A DNA stretch of 31,837 bases from JBMNUM01 sp050946275 (GTDB taxonomy: Bacteria > Actinomycetota > Coriobacteriia > Coriobacteriales > CADBOM01), in NCBI GenBank assembly GCA_050946275.1, contig JBMNUM010000022.1:1-31837 (forward strand), given 5' to 3'. The notes beneath the pieces are model-generated. The model ran no database searches and was not told the DNA's origin. It worked only from the letters and a program-made list of their open reading frames with translations. Shown here in pieces: positions 1 through 8,127 of this stretch (its first letter is position 1; every line of letters begins with the position of its first letter). The translations under genes and the position numbers were made by a program.

Positions 1-1715
1 TTCTCGTCGACCAGGTAGCCGGCCTCGGCGTCGTAGGCGTAGCGGGTGAACACGTCGTAGAAGACCTGGGTCTCGGGGTTGTACAGCCAGCCGGACTCGG
101 GATCGTAGGCCAGCACGTGGTCGTAATCCCAGGCGGTCTCGGTCTCGGCGTCCCACATCAGGCCCTCGGGAACCTCAAAGGGCGCCTTCTTGTTGGCCTT
201 CTTGGCGGCGCGGGCCATCTTCTTGGTCTCGGCCTCGAGCAGGTTGATCTGTCCGCGGGACAGCTCGACGGGCTCGCGGGTGTCGACGGCGTAGTAGTTG
301 CCGGCGGCGTCGACCAGGCGGCCGATCATCTTGACGTACTCGAGCGTGTGGGTGTCATCCCAGGCGCTGCCGGTGGCCTCGTCCCAGATCAGGCCCTCCG
401 GCACCTTGAAGGGCGCCTTCTTGTTGAGCTTCTTGGCCTTCTTGGCGATCTGCTTGGCCTCCGCCTCGAGCATGTTGATCTGTCCGCGGGACAGCTCGAC
501 GGGCTCGCGGGTGTCGACGGCGAAGTAGTTGCCCTGGCCATCGGTCAGGCGGCCGATGAGCTTGACGTACTCGAGCGTGTGGGTGTCATCCCAGGCGCTG
601 CCGGTGGCCTCGTCCCAGATCAGGCCCTCCGGCACCTTGAAGGGCGCCTTCTTGTTGGCCTTCTTCGCCTTCTTGGCGATCTCCTTCGCGCCGGCCTCGA
701 GGCGGTTGATCTGTCCGCGGGACAGCTCGACCTCGGTGCAGGTGGCCTTGTCATAGTACTTGCCGGTCTCCGGGTCGAGCATGCGGCCCGTGATGGAATC
801 GTACTCGAGCCTCTCGGGCTTGGGAGCCAGGGCACCGAGCTTGCCGGCACGGACGAAGTTCTCCTCGACGACAGCCGGGGTGGCGGCGGCGATGGCGGCC
901 TTCACAGCGGCCAGCGGGTCGGCGGAAGCATCGACCGCGACCGCGGGAGCGGCCTCGACGACGGGCTCGGGCTCGGGGGCAACCTCGGCCTCGGCCTCGG
1001 GCGAGTAGTCGAGCGGATAGTGCTGGCCCGTGGCCTCGTCCATGAGGTCGCCGGCCTCCGGATCATACGCGAAACGGGTCGTCGGGCAGTAATAGACGCC
1101 CGTCTCGTAGTTGATCAGCCAACCGGACTCCCGGTCGTAGTAGCACGTGTAATCCTCGGTCCAGTAGTAGCCGCTCTCGGCATCGTAGACAAGTCCGGCG
1201 GGAACATCCATGGCAACCTCCTCTGCGGCCTCGGCCTCGGGGATGTAACCAAGCGGATAGTGGTTGCCTGCCTCATCGACAAGGTCTTCAGTCTCGGGAT
1301 CGTAAGCAAAACGGGTGGTCGGGTCGTAGTACACGCCGGTCTCGGCGTTGATGAGCCAACCGGACTCCTGGTCGTAGTAGCAGGAGTAATCGGGCGTCCA
1401 GTAGTAGCCGCCCTCCTCGTCGTACACGAGGTCGGCGAGGGCGTTGGCCGCCGACATGTCGTCGAGCGGCTCGCGGGTCTCCAGGTCGTAGCGATAGCCA
1501 TCGCCGTCGACGAGACAGCCCTGCTCGCCGTCGTACATGAAGCGCGTGACGAGGTCGTAGTAGGTGCCCGTCTCGGGATGGTACAGCCATCCGGACTCGG
1601 GGTCGTAGGCCAGCACGTGAGCCTCGTCCCAGGCGGTCTCGGTGTCGGGATCCCAGACCAGGCCCTCGGGAACCTCGAAGTCGGGCTCCGGCTCAACGTA
1701 GGGAACGAGCTCGTA
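1..1715 (-). other. Repeat-rich C-terminal extension of the molybdoenzyme: OCRE-like aromatic octads
   Basis: This covers residues about 770 to 1340 of the molybdoenzyme. Three blocks (about nt 1470-1690, 1240-1460 and 1010-1230) carry consecutive eight-residue units of the type YYDQESGW, LINAETGV, YYDPTTRF, AYDPETED. Further units occur at the window edge (YDPESGWL, YNPETQVF, YDVFTRYA, YDAEAGYL). The spacing of Tyr, Asp-Pro and Thr/Ser-Gly matches the eukaryotic OCRE (octamer repeat) pattern of splicing factors such as RBM5. An Ala/Pro/Glu-rich linker near nt 880-1010 separates the octad blocks from three 77-residue modules. Each module contains an ELSRGQIN motif, a Lys/Ala-rich helix-like segment and a VPEGLIWDEATGSAWDD core. 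The octads are seen directly; the OCRE relationship is inferred by eye and could be convergence. Confidence 0.65.
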
Positions 1716-4022
1716 GGCCAGCGGCTGGTCGGACGGCATCATGGAGACGCCGGGGGTGTCGGCAGAGCCGGGGATCGACCAGGAGATGTCGATCTGATCG
1801 CCGGGCTTGACCTTGTAGACGCGGCAGAGCAGGCCGCGGTTGGCCCAGCTGCCGCCGATCGGGTCGCAGTCCCAGTCGTCGACGGACGTCAGGACGTTGA
1901 CGTTGGACTCGAGGCAGCCGAACGGGTCGATGCCCTGCGGGCCGCGCTCGGGACGCCACCAGCCGCGCTGCGCCACGATGACGCGCGGGTCGATGGCGGG
2001 CTCGACGTTCGCGCGCTGCTTGATGCGGCCGCGACGCGTCTCGATCCAGCACCAGTCGCCCTCCTCGATGCCGAGCTCGGCGGCCTTCTCGGGGTTGATG
2101 GTGAAGTACGGATCGTTCTTGATGTAGCGCATCTTCATGTTGTTGAAGTGCTCGGAGTGATGGAACGGCATGAAGCCGCCGCCCGTGGTGAGGACCAGCG
2201 GGAACTGCGACGCGACATCCGGGTTCTCCTCCTCGTTCTCGGAGGGGGCGATGTACGTCGGCAGCGGCGGGTAGCCGAGGCGCTCGAGGATCGAGGACTT
2301 GAGCTCGACCTTGCCGCTGCGGGTGCAGAAGCCGTTCTTCGTGTACTTGTTGAACTCCTGCGGCGGGTAGTAGTAGCGATACTTCTCGACGAAGTCGTCG
2401 TAGCTATCGCACTCGTAGCCCGTCGGCGAGATGATGTAGTAGAAGGCCTCTTCCTCGGTCTCCCACGGCCACATCTCGGGATCCTGGCCGCAGGCAAGTC
2501 CGAGCTTGCGCCAGAAGGTGTAGTCGGTGTGGCGGTCGTACAGCGGCTGGATTGCGCGCTGCGAGCAAACCAGCGAGTCGGTGACGCCGTAGTTGTTGTG
2601 CATGACGGGACGCTCGAGGGCGCCGGCCGCCGGAAGGACGTAGTCGGAGTACGCAGCCGTCGGGGTGATCCAGTAATCGACGGTGACCATGAACTCGATG
2701 CGCTTGTAGGCCTCGAAGATCATCTTCGAGTCGCCATAGCAGCTGATCGGGTTGGTGGCGTTCACGATGAGAGCGCGAATCTGGTATGGGTCGCCGGTGA
2801 TGATGGCCTTGAAGATGCTCGGTCCGTGGGCCTCGCACATCCACTCGGCGGTGGGAGCCTTGCCCCACGTGGCCTTCGCCGTATCGGCAATCATCTGATA
2901 GCCGGGCCACGAGGTGAGCTTGAACTTGTTGGAGCCGATCTGCTTGGCCTTCTGCTCCTCGGGCAGCCAGTCGTTGGCCTCCATCTCCTCGTCGGTGATG
3001 TAGTTGGCCGCCGGACCGGGCATGAGGTCGCCACCGGGGCAGTCGAGGTTGCCGCAGATGGCGCGCATGATCGCGCGCGCATGGGCGCCGGCGCCGGCAC
3101 TCTTGCCGACCTGGTCCCACGTGCAGCCCCACTGGATGTTGCCGGGAGTGTTGTTCGCGTACATGCGAGCGGCCTCGCGGATGAGCTCCGGGTCGAGCCA
3201 GGTCTTCTCGGAAGCCCAGCGGGCCGTGTAGGGCTTGACGTGCTTCTTGAGCTCGTCGAAGCCGATGCACCATTCCTTCACGAACTTCTTGTCGTAGAGG
3301 CCCTCGTAGATGATGGTGTTGAGCATTGCAAGCGACAGGGCCGTGTCCGAACCCGGTCTGAGTGGGAGCCAAATGTCGGCGTGTGCTGCGGTCTCAGAAT
3401 AGCGCGGGTCGACGCAGATGATCTTAAGACCCTTCTTCTTCAGGTCGGTGTAGCCGCGCATGCCGGGCATGTTCGACGCACCGGGGTTGATGCCCCACAG
3501 GATGAGGCATTTGCTGTTGCCAAGGTCGGTCTCGAAGGGACTCCAACCGCTAACAGCCGTCTCGATCATGAAGGTCGGGATCCAGCACAGGAGCGCGTTA
3601 TGGAAACCGTTCGGGCTGCCGAACTGGTTCATGAAGCGGCGACGCGCCCAGTCATCCGTGCGCAGCGTGCCTCCGGCAGTTGCCACTGCCTCGGCGCCCG
3701 ACTCCGCCTTGATCTGGTTGAGCTTCGCGGCAATCTCCTCGATCGCCTGATCATAGGGAATCTCAACCCACTTGTTCTCGCCCTTGGCACCAGCACGCTT
3801 GAGTGCATGGTTGACGCGGGCAGGATGGTCAAGGAAGTCGAAACCGGTGGTGCCGCGGCAACACAGGCCTCCCTGACTCGTGATGTGATCCGGATCGCCC
3901 TCGATCCCGATGCACTTGCCGTCCTTGACGTAAGCCAAGACACCGCAGTTCTGATGACAGAAGTAACATGCGGATTTCTTGACTTCTACGCCTGGGGCGT
4001 GGAAATCAACTTTCTCTGCCAT
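1..4022 (-). CDS. Molybdopterin oxidoreductase (DMSO reductase superfamily, acetylene hydratase/catechol dehydroxylase-like) with giant repeat tail; C-terminus cut by window edge
   Basis: The frame is open from ATG 4022 to base 1 (1340 codons, no stop), so the C-terminus lies outside the window. AGAGGG lies just upstream of the ATG. The N-terminus binds a [4Fe-4S] cluster: C19, C22, C26 and C54 fit CxxCx3Cx27C. No Tat or Sec signal is visible, so a cytoplasmic enzyme is likely. RRFMNQFGSPN precedes C146, which sits where acetylene hydratase has its metal-ligating Cys. LERPV, ISPTGYE, SGKVEL, ERLGYPPLP and the closing DDWDCDPIGG...LLCRVYK segment (residues about 715-737) also match that branch, which includes gut catechol dehydroxylases and transhydroxylases. 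From about residue 770 the protein changes into repeats (see separate entries). Family members normally end near 730-1000 residues, so this is a large C-terminal fusion. No electron-transfer or maturation partner lies next to it in the window. The substrate is unknown; a reductive dehydroxylation or hydration-type reaction is inference. Confidence 0.93.
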   Translation of the reverse strand, partial: MAEKVDFHAPGVEVKKSACYFCHQNCGVLAYVKDGKCIGIEGDPDHITSQGGLCCRGTTGFDFLDHPARVNHALKRAGAKGENKWVEIPYDQAIEEIAAKLNQIKAESGAEAVATAGGTLRTDDWARRRFMNQFGSPNGFHNALLCWIPTFMIETAVSGWSPFETDLGNSKCLILWGINPGASNMPGMRGYTDLKKKGLKIICVDPRYSETAAHADIWLPLRPGSDTALSLAMLNTIIYEGLYDKKFVKEWCIGFDELKKHVKPYTARWASEKTWLDPELIREAARMYANNTPGNIQWGCTWDQVGKSAGAGAHARAIMRAICGNLDCPGGDLMPGPAANYITDEEMEANDWLPEEQKAKQIGSNKFKLTSWPGYQMIADTAKATWGKAPTAEWMCEAHGPSIFKAIITGDPYQIRALIVNATNPISCYGDSKMIFEAYKRIEFMVTVDYWITPTAAYSDYVLPAAGALERPVMHNNYGVTDSLVCSQRAIQPLYDRHTDYTFWRKLGLACGQDPEMWPWETEEEAFYYIISPTGYECDSYDDFVEKYRYYYPPQEFNKYTKNGFCTRSGKVELKSSILERLGYPPLPTYIAPSENEEENPDVASQFPLVLTTGGGFMPFHHSEHFNNMKMRYIKNDPYFTINPEKAAELGIEEGDWCWIETRRGRIKQRANVEPAIDPRVIVAQRGWWRPERGPQGIDPFGCLESNVNVLTSVDDWDCDPIGGSWANRGLLCRVYKVKPGDQIDISWSIPGSADTPGVSMMPSDQPLAYELVPYVEPEPDFEVPEGLVWDPDTETAWDEAHVLAYDPESGWLYHPETGTYYDLVTRFMYDGEQGCLVDGDGYRYDLETREPLDDMSAANALADLVYDEEGGYYWTPDYSCYYDQESGWLINAETGVYYDPTTRFAYDPETEDLVDEAGNHYPLGYIPEAEAAEEVAMDVPAGLVYDAESGYYWTEDYTCYYDRESGWLINYETGVYYCPTTRFAYDPEAGDLMDEATGQHYPLDYSPEAEAEVAPEPEPVVEAAPAVAVDASADPLAAVKAAIAAATPAVVEENFVRAGKLGALAPKPERLEYDSITGRMLDPETGKYYDKATCTEVELSRGQINRLEAGAKEIAKKAKKANKKAPFKVPEGLIWDEATGSAWDDTHTLEYVKLIGRLTDGQGNYFAVDTREPVELSRGQINMLEAEAKQIAKKAKKLNKKAPFKVPEGLIWDEATGSAWDDTHTLEYVKMIGRLVDAAGNYYAVDTREPVELSRGQINLLEAETKKMARAAKKANKKAPFEVPEGLMWDAETETAWDYDHVLAYDPESGWLYNPETQVFYDVFTRYAYDAEAGYLVDE
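151..735. repeat. 231-bp in-frame tandem repeat array (about 2.5-3 copies)
   Basis: The block beginning GATCTGTCCGCGGGACAG recurs at 246, 477 and 708, an exact 231-bp (77-codon) period. Flanking sequence is also nearly identical between copies, for example the segments ending in ...GGGCGCCTTCTTGTTG. The array lies inside the molybdoenzyme gene and keeps its frame. It encodes the ELSRGQIN / Lys-Ala segment / VPEGLIWDEATGSAWDD module. Near-identity at third codon positions suggests recent duplication or gene conversion. Confidence 0.9.
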
Positions 4023-4369
4023 TAATCCCTCTTTTCCTTACGACCCGACAACATCGCCTCCACGGCGATGCACCATGCAGGCAAAGTACTCCCAACCAGA
4101 CGATCATGTGCAGCGCCTAGTTAGTCAACCATTATAGAGTGAACAAAGCTACATTTGCATTATAAACTGGGGAGTCAACGGTGACAGGATGAACAAAACG
4201 CCCATAACCATAGAGCATTATGGAAATATTAACCAAAACCGTCGTTAAAGACTCCAAACGAAATATCGCCACTTGTGAATAAAGATGCCCAAAGAGCTGT
4301 CAATCGCCACATGACAGAGGGGTGTGACGTCGCCGTCATGCGACGCCGCTGAAATGCCGGCTTGCTCCC
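4023..4369. promoter_or_regulatory. AT-rich upstream region of the molybdoenzyme gene with paired direct-repeat sites
   Basis: This 347-bp gap is markedly more AT-rich than its surroundings and lies upstream of the molybdoenzyme (and downstream of the GH25 gene). Two copies of AGTCAAC-N10-TGAACAAA occur at 4123-4147 and 4173-4197, exactly 50 bp apart with identical 10-bp spacers, which suggests a duplicated regulator site. On the minus strand, TATAAT hexamers lie at 4164-4159 and 4136-4131 and could be -10 elements. No convincing -35 was found at 17 bp; the best is CTGTCA at 4187-4182. A short hairpin (4297-4302 with 4312-4317) might end the GH25 transcript, but its T-run is poor. Confidence 0.4.
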
Positions 4370-6094
4370 CTAACGCTCGGTGAACCAGGAGAGGGGCTTC
4401 TCCATGCCGAGGTACACGCTGAGGTCGCAGTTGCCCCAGACGCCGGGCATCGAGCCCACGCTCGTGAACTGGTGCAGGTCCGAGGGCACCGAGGCGTACG
4501 TCGACACCGTGCCGTCGTTCACGCCGTAGGCCGCGCACCAGTTCGCGCAGCTGCCGCGCAGGTCGTCGAGCTGCGCGATCCAGCCGTACTCGTCCGCATA
4601 CGCGCGACTATAGTATATGAGGCACTTGTTTCCGCTGGCCACGATGTGGCGCGCCGCGGCCTCCACCTGGGCCGCCGTGGGACGCGCACCCGCATAATCC
4701 TCGACGTCGAGGACGTATCCAGCCGCACCATCCGAGCAATCCATGAGGAACTGGGCCTGCGCGATGGCGTAATCGATCGAGCCATCGCCATACTCCATGA
4801 ACGTATAGTCCCAATGCGGGAGTCCGGCCGCGTTGAACGCGGAGGACCATTCGTAGTAGCGGGCGTCGATCGACCAGCCGAACTCGCCGGCTCCCTGGGT
4901 GCACTTCATGATGGCGAACTCGGAATTCGCGATGAGCTCGTCGATGTCGTAGACGAGGTTCCAGTGCGAGATGTCGGGGATGTAGCGCGTCTGATAGCCG
5001 TCGAGTTCGGCGACGTAGAACCCGAGGGTGCGGGCGATCTGCTCGCGGGTGTCCGCCGACACGGCCTCGTCGTCGCCGACGATGCGCGCGTTGGCGATGC
5101 CCGTCTGGCCCATCGCGTCGAATACAGCTGCGTTCTCGCCATCATCGACCAGCAGCAGCGCCGAGGCCGTCTTGCCCTGCAGGACGGAAGCCGCCAGCGC
5201 ATCGAGCTCGTGGCCGCGTCCCGCGAAGGCGGTGTTGCTCCACTTGAGGTAGTCGTGCCCCGTGGCCCACTGCGAGATGGCGACAGCCGCGTCGGCGGGC
5301 GCGTCTTTCCACACACGCTCGACGATGCCCTTGCCATCGGCCGCGTGCGACCCGGCGATGGAGCCGAGACGATCAGCCAGATCGGCGGAGAGTTCCCCCT
5401 CGCCTCCGACGAGGATGAACTTGATGATGTCGCTGCCCTCGAGAGCGGTGACCTGGTTGGGATAGAGACCATCGCCATCGGGAACGACGAACACGGGGAT
5501 CTTGAGCTTGAACGCCACGGGCGCCAGGGCGACGGCCTCCTCGCCGAGGCTCTCGGGAACGACGAACGCCGTCGTTGCGTCCCACAGCTCGTTCTCGAGA
5601 CCGAAGCGGTAGATGGCCATCTGCGTCTTCAGCTCGCTCGCGCCCCACACGCGCGTCACGGAGTAGCCCTGCGAGACGAGCTGCTCGCGAACCGTGTCCC
5701 CGAGCTCGTCAGGCGAACCGACGAGAACGGTATTCTCGACCCCGAGCCGGCGCATGGCATCCAGCGTCGCCGACGGGGCCTTCGACGAATCGGAGTAGAG
5801 CACCGGGGCATCGAGGGCACCGGCGAGCGCGAGGGCGCACAGGCCCGTCTCGCTGGAATCCTGGCTCTTGTCCAAGATGACGGCCGTCCTGCTCGCGACA
5901 CCGCCCGGATAGGCAAGGCGCGCGATGGTGGCCGCCATGCCCTCCTGCGAGGACGAGGAGATGCCGCGGATCTTCTGCGTGTGGCCCGTCGTGTAGGACA
6001 GCCCGTCGCCACCCAGCGCCGCAAGCGGAAATGCAAGCGCCGCGACGAGGAGCACGGGGATGGCCGCTATCCATGTCTTCCTGCTGAAATGCAT
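4370..6094 (-). CDS. Secreted GH25 lysozyme-type muramidase with three N-terminal CWB2 repeats
   Basis: The 574-residue exported wall hydrolase is predicted to cleave the MurNAc-GlcNAc bond of peptidoglycan. I chose ATG 6094 because AAGGTGG lies five bases upstream; an in-frame GTG at 6103 would sit inside that ribosome-binding site. A signal peptide (basic MHFSRK, then hydrophobic to about residue 28) is followed by three cell-wall-binding 2 repeats (about 35-350). These contain signatures such as AGALDAPVLY, VLVGSPDEL, FILVGGEGEL and SVLQGKTASALLLVD. The C-terminal GH25 domain (about 365-574) starts with RYIPDISHWN and carries the catalytic DxE in LDVEDY near residues 462-464. CWB2 repeats non-covalently anchor proteins to wall polymers in Gram-positives. 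Of the four paralogues it is the most diverged: its repeats are more acidic. It appears to have its own promoter near 6140. Confidence 0.93.
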   Translation of the reverse strand: MHFSRKTWIAAIPVLLVAALAFPLAALGGDGLSYTTGHTQKIRGISSSSQEGMAATIARLAYPGGVASRTAVILDKSQDSSETGLCALALAGALDAPVLYSDSSKAPSATLDAMRRLGVENTVLVGSPDELGDTVREQLVSQGYSVTRVWGASELKTQMAIYRFGLENELWDATTAFVVPESLGEEAVALAPVAFKLKIPVFVVPDGDGLYPNQVTALEGSDIIKFILVGGEGELSADLADRLGSIAGSHAADGKGIVERVWKDAPADAAVAISQWATGHDYLKWSNTAFAGRGHELDALAASVLQGKTASALLLVDDGENAAVFDAMGQTGIANARIVGDDEAVSADTREQIARTLGFYVAELDGYQTRYIPDISHWNLVYDIDELIANSEFAIMKCTQGAGEFGWSIDARYYEWSSAFNAAGLPHWDYTFMEYGDGSIDYAIAQAQFLMDCSDGAAGYVLDVEDYAGARPTAAQVEAAARHIVASGNKCLIYYSRAYADEYGWIAQLDDLRGSCANWCAAYGVNDGTVSTYASVPSDLHQFTSVGSMPGVWGNCDLSVYLGMEKPLSWFTER

Positions 6095-6136
6095 CGGCGC
6101 CACCTTATCGTTCTCGAAAATAATTGCAGGTTATGC

Positions 6137-6142
6137 ACTATA
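6137..6142 (-). promoter_or_regulatory. Putative -10 element for the GH25 gene, in a block shared with the amidase gene
   Basis: The minus strand reads TATAGT followed by GCATAACCTGC. The same block occurs upstream of the amidase gene at 11616-11597 (TATAATAGTGCATTACCAGC). The two 5' regions are otherwise unrelated apart from the palindromic elements, so the match supports a shared promoter core. No good -35 is visible here. Confidence 0.4.
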
Positions 6143-6156
6143 CCACATGCGAGAAC

Positions 6157-6322
6157 GCCGAGGGGAGCGACCTGTCCGGAAGAAGGCTTCGCAAAACGTG
6201 TTTTCGCTCCGTCTCTGCATCTGCGGAGGGAACGCCTTCGGCGTTCTTTAGTCCTCGATAAACGCAGAGACTCCGCGAAAACACTGCTACGCAATTCTTC
6301 CGGACAGGTCGCTCCCCTCGGC
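6157..6322. repeat. Palindromic 166-bp element, copy 1 (27-bp perfect terminal inverted repeats)
   Basis: Bases 6157-6183 and 6296-6322 are perfect reverse complements over 27 bp. The interior is also largely self-complementary and centres on the small hairpin GAACGCCTTCGGCGTTC (6230-6246). The element starts 14 bp past the stop of the downstream GH25 gene and lies just upstream of the next gene's promoter, so it may act as a terminator. A homologous copy lies at 11683-11850 in the opposite orientation. It contains no ORF of note, which resembles a MITE- or REP-type element. Confidence 0.85.
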
Positions 6323-6336
6323 TTGCCGGCTAGCGG

Positions 6337-8079
6337 CTACTTCTTCTTGAACCAGGCGAGGGACTTCGTCGTGCCGTAGAAGACGCTGAGGTCGCAGTCG
6401 CCCTTCACGCCGGGCATGGTTCCCGTGCTCGTGTACTGGTGCACGTCGCAGGTGCTGTCCGGCTTGGCCGACGCGCCACCGGAATTCTTCCCCCAGCTCG
6501 CCGCCCATGTGGCGCACTTCGCCCTGATGTCGGATTGGAAGGCGACGAGCCGGTACGCCGGGTTCATCGAGTTGTTGTAGTAGATGACGACCTTGTAGCC
6601 GCGCTTGGTGGCGTAGCGCACGGCGGCATTGACCTGCTCGAGCGTCGGGAGCGTCTCGTCGCCGCCCTTGTACCATTCGACGTCGAGCACGAGACCCACG
6701 GCGCCATTGGAATGGTTGATGAGGTATTGCACCTGCTGCTCCGCGTATTTGACCGTGCCGTTGCCCTTGAGCATGAACGTGTAGTCCCAGTGCGGCACCT
6801 TGGAGGCGTTGAGCTGCTTGACGCGCTCGTTGTAACGCGGATCGACGATGTTCGTGCCCTGCGTGCACTTGATGAAGACGAACTCGGAGCTCTTCATGAA
6901 CAGGTTCATGTCGGTGATCTCGTTCCACAGCGAGATATCCGGGATCAGCTTGATGGGGTGGCCCTGGATCTCGCTGAAGGGGAATCCGAGCGCGCGGGCG
7001 ATATCCTCGCGCACCGCCTGCGTCACGGCCTTGTAACCACCGAACACGCGGGCGCTCGAGATGCCCTTGCCCTTGACGGACGCGAGCACCTCCTCGTGCG
7101 ACTTCTCGATGAGGAGCAGCGGCGCGCCCACCTTGCCCTGCAAGACGCCACCGGCCAGCGCGTCCTTGGCGAGATAGCCGCGCGCGAAGGCGACCTTGTT
7201 CCATGCGAGGTACTTCTTCTGCACACCCCACTGGGCAACGGCGGCCGATGTCTTGAACGCGTTCGCTCCCCAGACGCGCTCCACGGTGCCCGAGCCGGCC
7301 GCGTTGGCGTCGGCGATCGTCTCGAGGCGCTTCTCCGTGGTCGCGGGTATGGCCTTCGTGCCGCCGACGATGACGAAGCGCGTGATGTCGCTGCCCTTGA
7401 GAGCGGCGAGCTGCGCCTTGGAGAAGTTGCCCTTCTTGGAGGTGATGAAGATCGGGTACTTCTTGCGCACGGCGATGGGCGAGACCGAGAGCGCGTCGGC
7501 GAAGGAATTGCCCGTCGCGACTATGGCGTTGGAGGTGTTCCATAGGCCGTTCTTGACGCCGTATTTATATATTGCGAGCTGAGTCGCCTGCATGTTCGCG
7601 CCGGCGAGGCGCATCACATCCATGCCGGCGGATTCGAGCTGCGCCCTCGCTGGATTGCCGACGACCTTCGTGCCGCCGACGATGATCACGTTCTTGACGC
7701 CGAGGGTCTTGAGAGTCGAGAGTGTTACGCTCGGCACCGAGCTCTTGGCGGTGTAGAGGATCGGACAGTCGAGCGCGCCCGCGAGCGGAGATGCGCTCAT
7801 GGCGTCGGGCCAGGCACTCGTCGCACCGCTCGCGATGATGGCGGTCTTGCTCTTGACGCCCTTGGGATAGGTCCACTTCGCGATCTTGGCAGCCGTCTCG
7901 TTGTGGCCGGCCCCCGCGATGCTTCGGATCTTGGCCGACGACGAACCCGGCGAGAGCGTGTAGGTGATGGCGCTAGCCGCCTGCGCATCGCGCGGCGTGG
8001 CGACGAGGGCAGCAGCCGCTACGAGCACCGCGCATGCAAGTGCGACGAGCGCGGGAAGGATTCTCGTTCTCGTAACCAT
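6337..8079 (-). CDS. Secreted GH25 muramidase with three CWB2 repeats (second paralogue)
   Basis: The product has 580 residues. GGAGGTG lies four bases before ATG 8079. The signal peptide has a basic start (MVTRTR), a long Ala/Val/Leu core and a likely cleavage after DAQA (about residue 34). Three CWB2 repeats occupy about 35-355, with AGALDCPILYT, VIIVGGTKVVG, FVIVGGTKAIP and GVLQGKVGAPLLLIE as clear landmarks. The GH25 domain (about 365-580) begins KLIPDISLWNE and holds the catalytic DxE in LDVEWY near residue 465; the terminal SVFYGTTKSLAWF parallels the 4370-6094 paralogue. It lies 48 bp downstream of the GH73 gene on the same strand, so the two are probably co-transcribed. The palindromic element at 6157-6322 follows its stop and probably ends the transcript. 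Redundancy with the neighbouring GH25 enzyme suggests differing substrate or timing, which cannot be read from sequence. Confidence 0.94.
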   Translation of the reverse strand: MVTRTRILPALVALACAVLVAAAALVATPRDAQAASAITYTLSPGSSSAKIRSIAGAGHNETAAKIAKWTYPKGVKSKTAIIASGATSAWPDAMSASPLAGALDCPILYTAKSSVPSVTLSTLKTLGVKNVIIVGGTKVVGNPARAQLESAGMDVMRLAGANMQATQLAIYKYGVKNGLWNTSNAIVATGNSFADALSVSPIAVRKKYPIFITSKKGNFSKAQLAALKGSDITRFVIVGGTKAIPATTEKRLETIADANAAGSGTVERVWGANAFKTSAAVAQWGVQKKYLAWNKVAFARGYLAKDALAGGVLQGKVGAPLLLIEKSHEEVLASVKGKGISSARVFGGYKAVTQAVREDIARALGFPFSEIQGHPIKLIPDISLWNEITDMNLFMKSSEFVFIKCTQGTNIVDPRYNERVKQLNASKVPHWDYTFMLKGNGTVKYAEQQVQYLINHSNGAVGLVLDVEWYKGGDETLPTLEQVNAAVRYATKRGYKVVIYYNNSMNPAYRLVAFQSDIRAKCATWAASWGKNSGGASAKPDSTCDVHQYTSTGTMPGVKGDCDLSVFYGTTKSLAWFKKK

Positions 8080-8127
8080 GGCGCACCTCCGGGATGGAGC
8101 GGATGGGAGCCGGTCCCCTCGCCCCGC

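Noticed and set aside
151..735. Possible CRISPR array because of regular repeats
   Set aside because: The repeats are long (231 bp), in frame inside a gene, and have no short variable spacers; the 44-bp repeats at 15771 also lack spacers.
117..4025. A 1302-codon open frame on the plus strand opposite the molybdoenzyme
   Set aside because: It is a shadow produced by GC-rich codon use of the real gene; its translation is low-complexity Val/Leu/Gly/Asp/Arg without family motifs.
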